Part shown: one piece after another, positions 7,999-16,459 of the stretch
Layout: the number at the start of each line of letters is the position of its first letter
Numbering within the stretch: position 1 is the first letter of the stretch
Source: Shimia_B sp038525525
Lineage (GTDB): Bacteria; Pseudomonadota; Alphaproteobacteria; Rhodobacterales; Rhodobacteraceae
NCBI GenBank assembly: GCA_038525525.1
Contig: JBCBHO010000001.1
Coordinates: forward strand, 744,001-808,000
DNA length: 64,000 bases
Reading direction: 5' to 3'
Position numbers and translations under genes: made by a program
Notes under the pieces: model-generated
What the model was told of the DNA's origin: nothing
Seen by the model: only the letters and a program-made list of their open reading frames with translations
The model's database searches: none

Positions 7999-8108
7999 GG
8001 CGCATATTGCCATGGCCGTGCTGGGCTGCAACCGGCGGCGCACCTACGCAATCGCCCCCCGCGCGGACAGGACGCAAGGAGGTGCTGAAAAGTCTCCGGC
8101 GCCCCGGA

Positions 8109-9095
8109 TCAGCAATAGTTCTCCGGACCGGCCCACTGCGCGTCGGAATACCGGTCGCCATGGGCCCAGCCCACGGGCATGAGGCGCGCCACCTCCTCCA
8201 TGGCCGCCGCCGGGATGCGATCGGCAGCGAGATACTCCTCAAACCGCGCCGCATTGCGGGTTCCAGGGATCGCCACGATGTGACGGGCCTGGTCGTAGAC
8301 CCAGCGCAGCGCCAGCGCCGCAGTGGGCACATCGAGGCTTCGGGCAAGCTCCCTGAGGGGCTCCGTGGCGGCGAGATTGGCGCTCAGGTTCGGCTCAATG
8401 AAGCGCGGGTTGGCCGACATCCACGGCTGGTCCCGGTACTTGCCCGCGTCCGGCGGCAAGTCCGTCAGCATCCCCCGCCCCACGGGCGAGAAGGCCACCA
8501 GTGTCGTCCCCAGCTCCTCGCAGGCCTGAATGAGCCCGAGCTCCGGCTGCCGGGTCTGGAGCGAGTATTCCGATTGGACCGCAGCCACGGGGGCCACCGC
8601 CGCGGCGCGCCGCAAGCTGGCGGGCGAGATCTCTGAGAACCCAAAAGCGCGCGTCTTGCCCTTCTCCACGAGACGCGCCAGCGCGGAGGTCACCGCCTCG
8701 ATGGGGATGCTTTGGTCGCGGCGGTGGATGTAGAACAGGTCGACATGGTCGACCCCGAGCCGCTTCAGCGACCCGTCGAGCTCGGCCTCGAGATAGGCCG
8801 CGTCGTTGTTGAAGTTGCCCGCGGCGGCCCCGATGCCCCGCGCGATGCCAGCCTTCGTGGCGATGAAGAGCCTGTCGCGCCCGCCGCGGGAGGCGAGCCA
8901 GGAGCCGATGGCGCTCTCGCTCTTGCCCGCGCCATAGACGTTAGCGGTGTCGATATGGGTGACGCCCGCGTCGCGCGCCGCATCGAGGACGGCGTGGCTC
9001 TCTGCCTCGTCCGTCGCCCCGTAGAAGTCGCAGAACGACATGCCGCCCACGCCGAGGACGCTGACCTCGCGCCCGCCGATTGTCCGCATCTCCAT
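8109..9095 (-). CDS. Aldo/keto reductase
   Basis: 328 residues, an NADPH-dependent (beta/alpha)8-barrel oxidoreductase. The catalytic tetrad is visible: Asp and Tyr in THIDTANVYG, Lys in FIATKAG and His in DLFYIHRRDQ. The cofactor-binding end GTRNAARFEEYLAA is typical. Substrate cannot be told. The start at MEMRTIGG was chosen over upstream open sequence because the family begins with such a strand and GAGGAG precedes it. It lies 150 bases downstream of the cmk stop on the same strand. Confidence 0.9.
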   Translation of the reverse strand: MEMRTIGGREVSVLGVGGMSFCDFYGATDEAESHAVLDAARDAGVTHIDTANVYGAGKSESAIGSWLASRGGRDRLFIATKAGIARGIGAAAGNFNNDAAYLEAELDGSLKRLGVDHVDLFYIHRRDQSIPIEAVTSALARLVEKGKTRAFGFSEISPASLRRAAAVAPVAAVQSEYSLQTRQPELGLIQACEELGTTLVAFSPVGRGMLTDLPPDAGKYRDQPWMSANPRFIEPNLSANLAATEPLRELARSLDVPTAALALRWVYDQARHIVAIPGTRNAARFEEYLAADRIPAAAMEEVARLMPVGWAHGDRYSDAQWAGPENYC

Positions 9096-9245
9096 GGCCT
9101 GCCGCTCCTCTGATTGTGGACTTCTGACATCAAGCGACCTGCTGGCACATCGGCCCGGCTCGCCGCACGATCCGGGGTGGAAAACACCACAAGCATTGCG
9201 GCCTGACAATGCGTTTGCCTAGCGATCGGCGACTGAGGCGCAGGG

Positions 9246-9866
9246 TCAGCCCGGCGCGCCACCGGCGGCGCGCACAGCGTCGATGGCTGCGGCCACCGCC
9301 TCTTCCCGGCTCATGAGGGAGGTATCAATGAGGATCGCGCCCTCGGCCGCCACCATGGGCGCGTCCGCGCGGCCGCGGTCGCGGGCATCGCGCTCGGCCA
9401 CATCGGCGGCGACCTCGGAAAGATCCGCCTCGAAGCCGCGCTCGACGAGCTCTGCGTGGCGCCGCTCGGCCCGCGCCTCCACGGAGGCCGTCACGAAGAA
9501 CTTCACCGCCGCGTCCGGGCAGATGACGGTGCCGATGTCGCGCCCGTCGAGAACGGCGCCGCCCGCGCGCGCGGCAAACGCCCGCTGAAAGTCGAGGAGG
9601 GCTGCGCGCACTTCCGGGATCACGGCGACCTTGGAGGCGGCTTGCGCCACGTCCGCGTTCCGGAGGCGGCCTTCATCGGCCACGTCCTCCGCCGTGAGGG
9701 CCTGCGCAGCCGGGATGGGCGCCTCGCCCGCGAGCATGCGCGCGCCCACCGCGCGGTATAGAAGCCCGGTATCGAGATGGGCCAGACCGAATTCCGCCGC
9801 CACCGCCCGCGCGATCGTGCCCTTCCCGGCCGCCGCGGGCCCGTCGATGGCCACGCAGAAGCTCAC
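9246..9866 (-). CDS. cmk: Cytidylate kinase
   Basis: 206 residues. Phosphorylates CMP and dCMP with ATP. Walker A loop GPAAAGKGT at the N terminus, then AHLDTGLLYRAVG, the typical NMP-binding part, and DGRDIGTVICPDAAVKFFVTA. The ATG overlaps the aroA stop by four bases (ATGA), showing translational coupling. The aroA-cmk order is conserved across proteobacteria. Confidence 0.96.
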   Translation of the reverse strand: MSFCVAIDGPAAAGKGTIARAVAAEFGLAHLDTGLLYRAVGARMLAGEAPIPAAQALTAEDVADEGRLRNADVAQAASKVAVIPEVRAALLDFQRAFAARAGGAVLDGRDIGTVICPDAAVKFFVTASVEARAERRHAELVERGFEADLSEVAADVAERDARDRGRADAPMVAAEGAILIDTSLMSREEAVAAAIDAVRAAGGAPG

Positions 9867-11209
9867 CCGGCATCTCGAGTGATCTCGGCACCGAGCGCGG
9901 CCATGAGCGGCTCGAAGATCGGGAAGGAGGTGGCGATGGGCTGTCCGTCATCGATGGAGATCGGCGCCTCCGCGGCCATACCCAGGATGAGGAAGGACAT
10001 GGCGATGCGGTGATCGAGATGTGTGGCGGCCTCCGCGCCGCCTGCCGCGCGGCCCGTGCCGAGGACGGTCATGGTGTCGGCGGTGTCTTCCACCTCCACC
10101 CCGTTCGCGCGCAGGCCAGCCGCCATGGCCGCGATCCGGTCGCTCTCCTTCACGCGGAGCTCGCCCACGCCCTCGAAATGGCTGCGGCCGTGGGCATAGG
10201 CCGCGACGACGGAGAGGATCGGGAATTCATCGATCATGGAGGCCGCGCGGTGGGCGGGCACGGTGATGCCCTGCATGTCGGGCGAATGCTGGGCGCGGAG
10301 GTCCGCCACGGGCTCACCTCCCTCCTCGCGCAGGTTCTCGTAGGTGAGATTTGCGCCCATCTCCTTGAGCGTCGTGTAGAGCCCCGCGCGCGTGGGGTTG
10401 AGCCCGATGCCGGGCACCAGCACGTCCGAGCCCGGCACAATGAGCGCGGCGCAGACGGGAAAGGCCGCCGAAGACGGATCCCGTGGGACGACGATCACCT
10501 GAGGCTGAAGCTCTGGCTGGCCCGTGAGGGTGATCACGCGGCCCTCGTTGGTTTCCTCCACGGTGATCTCCGCGCCGAACCCGGCGAGCATCCGCTCGGT
10601 ATGATCCCGCGTGGCCTCCCGCTCCCGCACGACGGTCTGGCCCGGGGCACCTAGCCCGGCGAGGAGGACAGCGGATTTCACCTGCGCCGAGGGCACCGGC
10701 ACGGTGTAATCCACGGGCAAGGGCTCCGCCGCGCCTACGATTGTGAGCGGCAGCCGACCGCCGGAGCGGCCATGGGACGCGGCCCCGAAAAGCGCGAGCG
10801 GGTCGGTCACCCGCCCCATGGGGCGCTTCGTGAGCGAGGCGTCACCGGTGAAAGTGGCGGTGATGGGAGACGTCGCCATGGCCCCCATGATGAGGCGCAC
10901 GCCCGTCCCGGAATTCCCGCAATCAATGACGCGGTCCGGCTCGGCGAAGCCGTTCACGCCCACGCCGTGGACCGACCAGCGCCCGCCACCGTGGTTTGTG
11001 ACCTCCGCGCCGAAAGCTTCCATGGCGCGGGCGGTGTCGAGCACGTCATCGCCCTCGAGGAGCCCCTCGATCCGGGTCTCGCCAACCGCGAGCGCGCCAA
11101 GGATGAGCGCCCGGTGAGAGATAGACTTATCGCCGGGGACCTGTGCCTCGCCCCTGAGCGGCCCCGCCGCGCGCGCTGTCATCGGTATCGCCTTGCCGTG
11201 CCCGGACAT
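9863..11209 (-). CDS. aroA: EPSP synthase (3-phosphoshikimate 1-carboxyvinyltransferase)
   Basis: 448 residues. Joins shikimate-3-phosphate and PEP in the shikimate pathway. Motifs: VPGDKSISHRALILGALA, the PEP-site loop DCGNSGTGVRLIMGA, GDASLTKRPMGRVTDPL, DEFPILSVVAAYA and RVKESDRI. The GDASLTKRPM block resembles class II enzymes, but the residue matching Gly96 of E. coli (the Ala of CP4 in class II) is Gly here, which would predict ordinary glyphosate sensitivity. Coupled to cmk by a 4-base overlap. Confidence 0.96.
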   Translation of the reverse strand: MSGHGKAIPMTARAAGPLRGEAQVPGDKSISHRALILGALAVGETRIEGLLEGDDVLDTARAMEAFGAEVTNHGGGRWSVHGVGVNGFAEPDRVIDCGNSGTGVRLIMGAMATSPITATFTGDASLTKRPMGRVTDPLALFGAASHGRSGGRLPLTIVGAAEPLPVDYTVPVPSAQVKSAVLLAGLGAPGQTVVREREATRDHTERMLAGFGAEITVEETNEGRVITLTGQPELQPQVIVVPRDPSSAAFPVCAALIVPGSDVLVPGIGLNPTRAGLYTTLKEMGANLTYENLREEGGEPVADLRAQHSPDMQGITVPAHRAASMIDEFPILSVVAAYAHGRSHFEGVGELRVKESDRIAAMAAGLRANGVEVEDTADTMTVLGTGRAAGGAEAATHLDHRIAMSFLILGMAAEAPISIDDGQPIATSFPIFEPLMAALGAEITRDAG

Positions 11210-11398
11210 GCCTGCCTCCGTCTTGCCCGCGCCGCTCCTACCGCCCGTGCCCGGCGGCGTCCATCACAACCTTGGGAACAGCCCCCGGACCAGACCCACG
11301 GAGGTGTTTTGGGAAGGGAACGCGGCTTCTACACTCCCAGAAAATCCAGCTCTCTGCCCGGCAGGCTTCCTCGCGACCGCGAGCGGGAGGCATCCGCC

Positions 11399-12115
11399 CT
11401 ATCCGGCCCGCGTGAAGCTCAGGTAGTGAGGCACCCGCCCCTCGCGGATGGCCTTCGCCTCGTAGCGGGTGCGATGCCAGTCGTCCCAGGGCGAGCGCCA
11501 GTCGGTGGCGCAGTCCGCTGTCCAGTCAAAGCCCGCGCGGGGCACCTCCTCCAAGGTCTGTCGCACGTAATCGGGGATGTCCGTGGCCACGCGGAAAGCG
11601 GCTCCGGGCTTCAGCGCCCGCGCAAGCGGCTCGAGATGCTCGGCCGTCACGAACCGCCGCCGGTGGTGGCGCGCTTTCGGCCAGGGATCCGGGTAGAGCA
11701 GGAAGGCTTTCGAGATGCTCGCCTCCGGCAGCACGTCGAAGAGATCACGGACATCTCCGGGATGGACCCAGATATTCTCCAGCTTCTCCCGCCGGATCTT
11801 GCCGAGGAGCATGGCCACGCCGTTGACGAAGGGCTCGCAGCCGATAACGGCCACCTCCGGATGCGCGGCCGCCATCGCCGCGAGATGCTCACCGCCCCCG
11901 AAGCCCACTTCCAGCCAGAGCGCGCGCCCGTCGAAACGCGCGAGATCAAGCGGCGCGCGCCCGGGATTGTCGGACCACGACACACCCGGCAGCGCGCAGC
12001 GCGGCAGGAGCTCCGCCAGATCGCGCTCCTGGGCGGGCTTGAGCGTCTTGCCCTTGGTGCGTCCGTAGAAGTTGCGCCACGGGGCCTTCGGGTGCTTCCG
12101 GTCATTCATGCGCAT
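11399..12115 (-). CDS. trmB: tRNA (guanine-N7-)-methyltransferase
   Basis: 238 residues. Adds m7G46 to tRNA using SAM. SAM-binding loop LEVGFGGGEHL, then GCEPFVNGVAMLL, and the diagnostic LLYPDPWPKARHHRRRF motif with basic residues for tRNA contact. It follows metK by 39 bases on the same strand, so the SAM-synthesising and a SAM-using enzyme are likely cotranscribed. Start at MRMNDRK; MNDRK two codons later is an alternative. The 189 bases between its stop and aroA show only weak hairpins. Confidence 0.95.
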   Translation of the reverse strand: MRMNDRKHPKAPWRNFYGRTKGKTLKPAQERDLAELLPRCALPGVSWSDNPGRAPLDLARFDGRALWLEVGFGGGEHLAAMAAAHPEVAVIGCEPFVNGVAMLLGKIRREKLENIWVHPGDVRDLFDVLPEASISKAFLLYPDPWPKARHHRRRFVTAEHLEPLARALKPGAAFRVATDIPDYVRQTLEEVPRAGFDWTADCATDWRSPWDDWHRTRYEAKAIREGRVPHYLSFTRAG

Positions 12116-12118
12116 CCC

Positions 12119-12139
12119 GTCCCGGACATGATCCGGGAC
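12119..12139. repeat. GC palindrome, 8-5-8 family
   Basis: GTCCCGGA, loop CATGA, TCCGGGAC. It sits between metK and trmB. The same 8-base arm/5-base loop design appears twice at 61487-61548. Such CCCGGG-type palindromes are widespread in alphaproteobacterial intergenic DNA. Confidence 0.8.
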
Positions 12140-12154
12140 CTCCTGCCTTGAGGC

Positions 12155-13336
12155 TCAGACGGCCTTCTGTAGCGCGTCCGCGAGATCCGTGCGCTCCCAG
12201 GAGAACCCGCCATCGTCCTCCGGCGCGCGCCCGAAATGCCCGTAGGCCGCCGTGCGCTGGTAGATCGGTCTGTTGAGGCCGAGATGGGTCCTGATGCCGC
12301 GCGGGGTCAGGTCCATGACCTTCGCGACCGCGCGCTCGATGGCGACCTCGTCGGCCTCGCCCGTGTCGTGGGTGTTCACGTAGATCGAGAGCGGCTTCGA
12401 GACGCCAATCGCGTAGGAGAGCTGGAGCGTGCAGCGCTCGGCAAGGCCCGCGGCCACGACGTTCTTGGCGAGGTAGCGCGCAGCGTAAGCGGCGGAGCGG
12501 TCCACCTTGGTGGGGTCCTTGCCCGAAAACGCGCCGCCGCCATGGGGCGCCGCGCCGCCATAGGTATCGACGATGATCTTGCGGCCCGTGAGGCCCGCGT
12601 CGCCATCGGGCCCGCCGATGACAAAGGTCCCGGTGGGGTTCACCCACCATTCCGTCCTGTCCGAGAGCCACTCGGCGGGCAGCACCTCGCGAATGTAGGG
12701 CTCCACGATGGCGCGGATGTCATCGGAGGACTGGCTTTCATCGGCGTGCTGGGTGGAGAGCACGATAGAGGTCACCTCCACGGGCATGCCGCCCTCGTAG
12801 CGCAACGAAAGCTGGCTCTTGGCGTCGGGCCGCAGGAGCGGCTCGGCGCCGGATTTGCGCACCTCCGCCAGGCGCTTCAGGATCTGGTGAGCGTAGTGGA
12901 TCGGCGCGGGCATGAGCTCGGGCGTCTCCTTGCAGGCATAGCCGAACATGATGCCCTGGTCGCCCGCGCCCTCGTCCTTGTTGCCGCTCGCATTCACGCC
13001 CTGCGCGATATGGGCCGATTGCTCGTGGAGGAAGTTCATCACGCGGCAGGTGTTCCAATGGAACTGGTCCTGCTCGTAGCCGATGTCTCGGATACAATCG
13101 CGCGCGATCTCGGTGATCGAGCCCATGTATTTCTTGAGCTGCTCGGCATCCGAGAGCCCCACCTCGCCGCCGATGACGACCATACCCGTGGTGGCGAAGG
13201 TCTCGCACGCCACGCGCGCCTCGGGCTCCTCGGCCAAAAACGCGTCGAGCACGGCGTCGGAAATGCGGTCGCAGACCTTGTCGGGGTGTCCCTCCGACAC
13301 GGATTCGGAGGTGAAGATATAGTCTTGGCGGGCCAT
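12155..13336 (-). CDS. metK: S-adenosylmethionine synthase
   Basis: 393 residues. Makes SAM from methionine and ATP. Motifs: ESVSEGHPDKVCDRISD with the catalytic His near the N terminus, GAGDQGIMFGYA (ATP site) and GGGAFSGKDPTKVDRSAAYA. The start MARQDYIFTSE fits the family; the in-frame extension to 13402 lies within the riboswitch and is not coding. Translation is probably controlled by the SAM/SAH riboswitch immediately upstream, whose 3' end contains the Shine-Dalgarno GGAG. Confidence 0.97.
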   Translation of the reverse strand: MARQDYIFTSESVSEGHPDKVCDRISDAVLDAFLAEEPEARVACETFATTGMVVIGGEVGLSDAEQLKKYMGSITEIARDCIRDIGYEQDQFHWNTCRVMNFLHEQSAHIAQGVNASGNKDEGAGDQGIMFGYACKETPELMPAPIHYAHQILKRLAEVRKSGAEPLLRPDAKSQLSLRYEGGMPVEVTSIVLSTQHADESQSSDDIRAIVEPYIREVLPAEWLSDRTEWWVNPTGTFVIGGPDGDAGLTGRKIIVDTYGGAAPHGGGAFSGKDPTKVDRSAAYAARYLAKNVVAAGLAERCTLQLSYAIGVSKPLSIYVNTHDTGEADEVAIERAVAKVMDLTPRGIRTHLGLNRPIYQRTAAYGHFGRAPEDDGGFSWERTDLADALQKAV

Positions 13337-13342
13337 GGGGGG

Positions 13343-13388
13343 TGCTCCATTGAAAGTGTCGCCGTCACGCCAGGAAGCCGTTGTGACA
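13343..13388 (-). promoter_or_regulatory. SAM/SAH riboswitch in the metK leader
   Basis: Read on the minus strand the metK leader is TGTCACAACGG, then CTTCCTGGCGTGAC, a 13-base variable linker, and AATGGAGCA, ending 6 bases before the ATG. GTCAC (13383-13387) pairs with GTGAC (13364-13368) to make the aptamer stem; the CAACGGCTTCCTGGC internal segment and the terminal GGAGCA match the SAM/SAH class as I recall it from Rhodobacterales metK leaders. GGAGCA is both the pseudoknot strand and the ribosome binding site, so SAM binding should hide it and repress translation. The motif match is strong; ligand response is inferred. Confidence 0.9.
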
Positions 13389-13426
13389 GTCGTGAGGCGC
13401 ACCGCTACGCGCGCCCGGTGGGGGCG

Positions 13427-14971
13427 TCAATCCTGAAAGCGGCCCGGACTCAGGTGACGTGCGAGCATGTGGCTGAGCAGCGCAATGGCCGCGAGGGCCG
13501 CGAAGGGCACCTCGCCCAGCCGGGCATAAAGCGTGGGCGGCAGCGCGGCGGGCAGCGCCGCGTCCGCGTGCCCCGAGCGCCCGAGCGGGAGGTAGGCCAC
13601 CAGCCTACCGCGCGCATCGATGATGGCCGAGATCCCGGTATTGGCCGACCGCGCCACCGGCAGACCCTGTTCGATGGCCCGCGCCTGGGATTGCATGAGG
13701 TGCTGCGCCGGGCCTCCGAGCTGCCCGAACCAGGCATCGTTGGTGACGACAGCGATGAGGCGCGGCCGGTCCACGCCACGTCCTACCTCGTGGGCAAAGA
13801 TGCTCTCGTAGCAGATGAGCGGCTGCACCGGGCCAATGCCCGTGACGTCGAGCACCTTGGGCCCCGCGCCCGCCGCAAAGCCAAAGCCCTCGTTGGCGGC
13901 GAGCCCGTAGATCCCCGCGCGCGAGAAGAGCCAGCCCAGCGGCATGTACTCGCCGAAGGGGACGAGGTGATGCTTCTCGTAGACGCCGCGCAGGTCGCCC
14001 CCGGCCCCCACATGGGCGAGCGCATTCCAGGCCTGGCCGTCGCGCCAGCTCTGGGCGCCGATGAAGATTTCCGCCCCGCGCCCACGCTGGGCGGCCTCGG
14101 TGAAGGTGATCCCACCCTCCTGCAGCCAAGTCGTCAGCGCCACCTCGGGCCAGATGACGAAATCAGCATGGGGCCGCGCGGCCGTGGCGCGCATCTTGCG
14201 CTCGAGAAAGAGCGGGCGCATGTCCTCGCGCCATTTCAGCTGTTGCGCGGCATTGGGTTGGACGGTGCGAATAAGCGGCGCATCGCCCGCGGCGGCAGGC
14301 GCCTCGAGCGGCGGCAGGAAGACAGCGAGACCGAGGCCGAGCGCGAGCGCCAGCCCCATGAGCCGCCGTGCCGCAACGCGGGGCAGCGAGGCGCGCGCCC
14401 CGGCTGCCCGCACCCCCTCCACGAGCCCGAGTAGCGCCAGCGCCACGGCGAGCGTGAGACCATGGGGCCCGAGCCAAGCCGCCCCCTGGTAGAGCGCGAC
14501 ATCGACGAAGGCGGTGACATGCATGCCCCAGGGAAAGCCCCCGAAGAGGTGCGCGCGCGCGAGCTCAGCTCCGGCAAAGGCCAAAACGAAAACGAGCCCG
14601 CTCCGCCGCCACGCAGCCAGCGCCGCCGCCGCGCCCCAGAAAAGCGCCAGACCACCGGCCATCAGAAACAGCGCAAAGGGCGCCATCCAGCCGTGGCGTG
14701 CCACGTCCACGAGGAAGGGCTCCACGATCCAGTGGAGCGTCAGCGCGAAATAGCCCGCCCCGTAGCCCCAGCCCGCGATGGCCGCGCGGCGCAGAGAAAG
14801 CTCCCAGGGCCTGAGCCAGAGAAACGCGCCGAGCGAGATGACGGTGAGCGGGAGCATCCCCGCCGGCGGATGCCCCAGGGCTCCGATCGCGCCCACGGCG
14901 GCGAAAAAGACCGCCAGCACCGTGGGCCGAAGACTGGCGAGCGTGTCACTCCGCAGCCGCGCGACGTCCAT
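13427..14971 (-). CDS. lnt: Apolipoprotein N-acyltransferase
   Basis: 514 residues. Third step of lipoprotein maturation in the inner membrane. Six or so hydrophobic helices in the N-terminal 210 residues, then a periplasmic nitrilase domain with the catalytic triad Glu (FVIWPEVALT), Lys (YEKHHLVPFGEY) and Cys (LICYESIF), and a final TM helix. The 5' end overlaps corC by 26 bases. The corC-lnt neighbourhood is conserved in proteobacteria. Confidence 0.96.
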   Translation of the reverse strand: MDVARLRSDTLASLRPTVLAVFFAAVGAIGALGHPPAGMLPLTVISLGAFLWLRPWELSLRRAAIAGWGYGAGYFALTLHWIVEPFLVDVARHGWMAPFALFLMAGGLALFWGAAAALAAWRRSGLVFVLAFAGAELARAHLFGGFPWGMHVTAFVDVALYQGAAWLGPHGLTLAVALALLGLVEGVRAAGARASLPRVAARRLMGLALALGLGLAVFLPPLEAPAAAGDAPLIRTVQPNAAQQLKWREDMRPLFLERKMRATAARPHADFVIWPEVALTTWLQEGGITFTEAAQRGRGAEIFIGAQSWRDGQAWNALAHVGAGGDLRGVYEKHHLVPFGEYMPLGWLFSRAGIYGLAANEGFGFAAGAGPKVLDVTGIGPVQPLICYESIFAHEVGRGVDRPRLIAVVTNDAWFGQLGGPAQHLMQSQARAIEQGLPVARSANTGISAIIDARGRLVAYLPLGRSGHADAALPAALPPTLYARLGEVPFAALAAIALLSHMLARHLSPGRFQD

Positions 14972-15926
14972 CGGGTGCCGTGTGGGTCTGGGGAGCGGAG
15001 GAGGCGGCCGTCATTTGCGCGCCGAAGCGCACGCGCAGCCGCTTTATGCGGCGCGGATCAGCATCGACCACCTCGAATTCGGGGCCCGACGGGTGCGGCA
15101 CGACCTCGCCCCGCGCGGGAATCCGGCCCGAGAGCATGAAGACGAGGCCACCGAGCGTGTCGATCTCCTCCTCGTCGATGTCGTCATGCTCGGTGAGCGC
15201 GAGGCCGTGGGCCTCCTCAAAATCACTGAGCGGCGTCTTGGCATCCGCGAGCACGACGCCGGGCTTTTCCTCGGTCCAGAAGTTGCCCTCCTCGATGTCG
15301 TGCTCGTCTTCGATCTCGCCGATGACCTGCTCGATAAGATCCTCGATCGTCACGAGCCCGTCGACGCCGCCGTACTCGTCGATGACGAGCGCCATGTGGA
15401 TGCGCTCGGTCTGCATCTTGGTGAGCAGCACGCCGATGGGCATGGACGGCGGCACGAAGAGCAACTCGCGCACCATGCAGCGCAGGTCGAAGGTGTCGCC
15501 CGTGCCGTTGAATCCGTGCAGCAATGCGAAATCCTTGAGATGGGCAAAGCCCAGCGGCGTGTCGAGCGTCCCCTCGTAGACCGGGAGCCGCGTCATCCCG
15601 CTCTCGCGGAAGACATCGACGAGCTCTTCCATAGTCACGCTGTCGGGTACCGCCACGATATCGGCCTTGGGAATGAGCACGTCTTCCACGCGCAAGCGGC
15701 GCAAGTTGACCATGCCCGGCGCGCCGACGACGGCCACTGCCGGGGCCTCGTTGCCCTCGCTCGGGCTCAGGGCCTGCACGAGGCGGCCGAAAAACCCGGG
15801 CTCCGCCTGCGCTTCGCTGTCCTTGCTGTCGTCATCCGGAGCGGTCCGTGCCGCCCCGTTCTCTCCTTCGCCCGTGGCGTGCGCGCGACGCGCCGCGTCA
15901 GACGATCCTTCCGATGTTTCGGCCAT
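14946..15926 (-). CDS. corC: CorC/HlyC-family CBS-domain protein
   Basis: 326 residues, cytoplasmic. An acidic, disordered N terminus (about 45 residues) precedes two CBS domains (VEDVLIPKADIVAVPDSVTM... and FVPPSMPIGVLLTKMQ...IDEYGGVDGLVTIEDLIEQVIG), then a C-terminal CorC_HlyC domain ending RRIKRLRVRF. Linked in enterobacteria to Mg2+/Co2+ efflux, and in other bacteria called hemolysin-like without proof of haemolysis. It lies between ybeY and lnt as in the conserved phoH-ybeY-corC-lnt block. Confidence 0.93.
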   Translation of the reverse strand: MAETSEGSSDAARRAHATGEGENGAARTAPDDDSKDSEAQAEPGFFGRLVQALSPSEGNEAPAVAVVGAPGMVNLRRLRVEDVLIPKADIVAVPDSVTMEELVDVFRESGMTRLPVYEGTLDTPLGFAHLKDFALLHGFNGTGDTFDLRCMVRELLFVPPSMPIGVLLTKMQTERIHMALVIDEYGGVDGLVTIEDLIEQVIGEIEDEHDIEEGNFWTEEKPGVVLADAKTPLSDFEEAHGLALTEHDDIDEEEIDTLGGLVFMLSGRIPARGEVVPHPSGPEFEVVDADPRRIKRLRVRFGAQMTAASSAPQTHTAPDGRRAAAE

Positions 15927-15946
15927 GGCCTCCAGCCTGGTTCAAA

Positions 15947-16426
15947 TCACTGCGTCAAATATGGGTCAGGGTATCCGAGATTGCCAAGAATTTCCACTTC
16001 GAGCCCCTCCATGAGCGCAGCGTCAGCCACCGTTTCGTGGTCATAGCCCAAAAGATGGAGCGTTCCGTGGACGACGAGATGCGTGACATGGGCCTCGAAG
16101 GGCTTGCGCTGCGCCTCGGCCTCCCGTGCGCAGGTCTCGTAGGCGAGCGCGATATCGCCGAGCTCGCCGGTCGTGGGCGCAAGCGGCGTCCCGCCGGGCG
16201 CCTCTGCTCCCCGCTCCTCGGCGGGCCAGCTCAGCACGTTGGTGGGTGCGGGCTTGCCGCGGAACTGAGCGTTCAGCTCGGCCACCCGCGCATCATCTGC
16301 TGCGAGCAGCGCCACATCGCCCATGAGGCCTACACCGCTGAACACCGCCTCCACAGCGCGACGCGCGAGGGGCTCCAGATCGCCCCAGCGCGCGTCTTCA
16401 ACGATGACATCGATCTCGCAATCCAT
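15947..16426 (-). CDS. ybeY: Endoribonuclease YbeY
   Basis: 159 residues. Zinc-dependent RNase for 16S rRNA 3' maturation and ribosome quality control. The metal-binding motif HGTLHLLGYDH, with its three His, is intact near the C terminus, preceded by ALAYETC and the NVLSWPAEE stretch. Twenty bases separate its stop from the corC start. Confidence 0.95.
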   Translation of the reverse strand: MDCEIDVIVEDARWGDLEPLARRAVEAVFSGVGLMGDVALLAADDARVAELNAQFRGKPAPTNVLSWPAEERGAEAPGGTPLAPTTGELGDIALAYETCAREAEAQRKPFEAHVTHLVVHGTLHLLGYDHETVADAALMEGLEVEILGNLGYPDPYLTQ

Positions 16427-16459
16427 GGCTTCGCGCCCTGCCGGGGCGCGGCGCGCGCG

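Noticed and set aside
11210..11398. A small gene or structured RNA between aroA and trmB
   Set aside because: A 77-codon plus-strand frame exists, but it is Pro/Arg-rich, lacks a ribosome binding site and overlaps trmB; hairpins are weak.
12236..14434. A 732-codon plus-strand open frame across metK and lnt
   Set aside because: It crosses two well-supported minus-strand genes and the metK riboswitch, with Arg/Gly/Asp-rich shadow composition and no domain.
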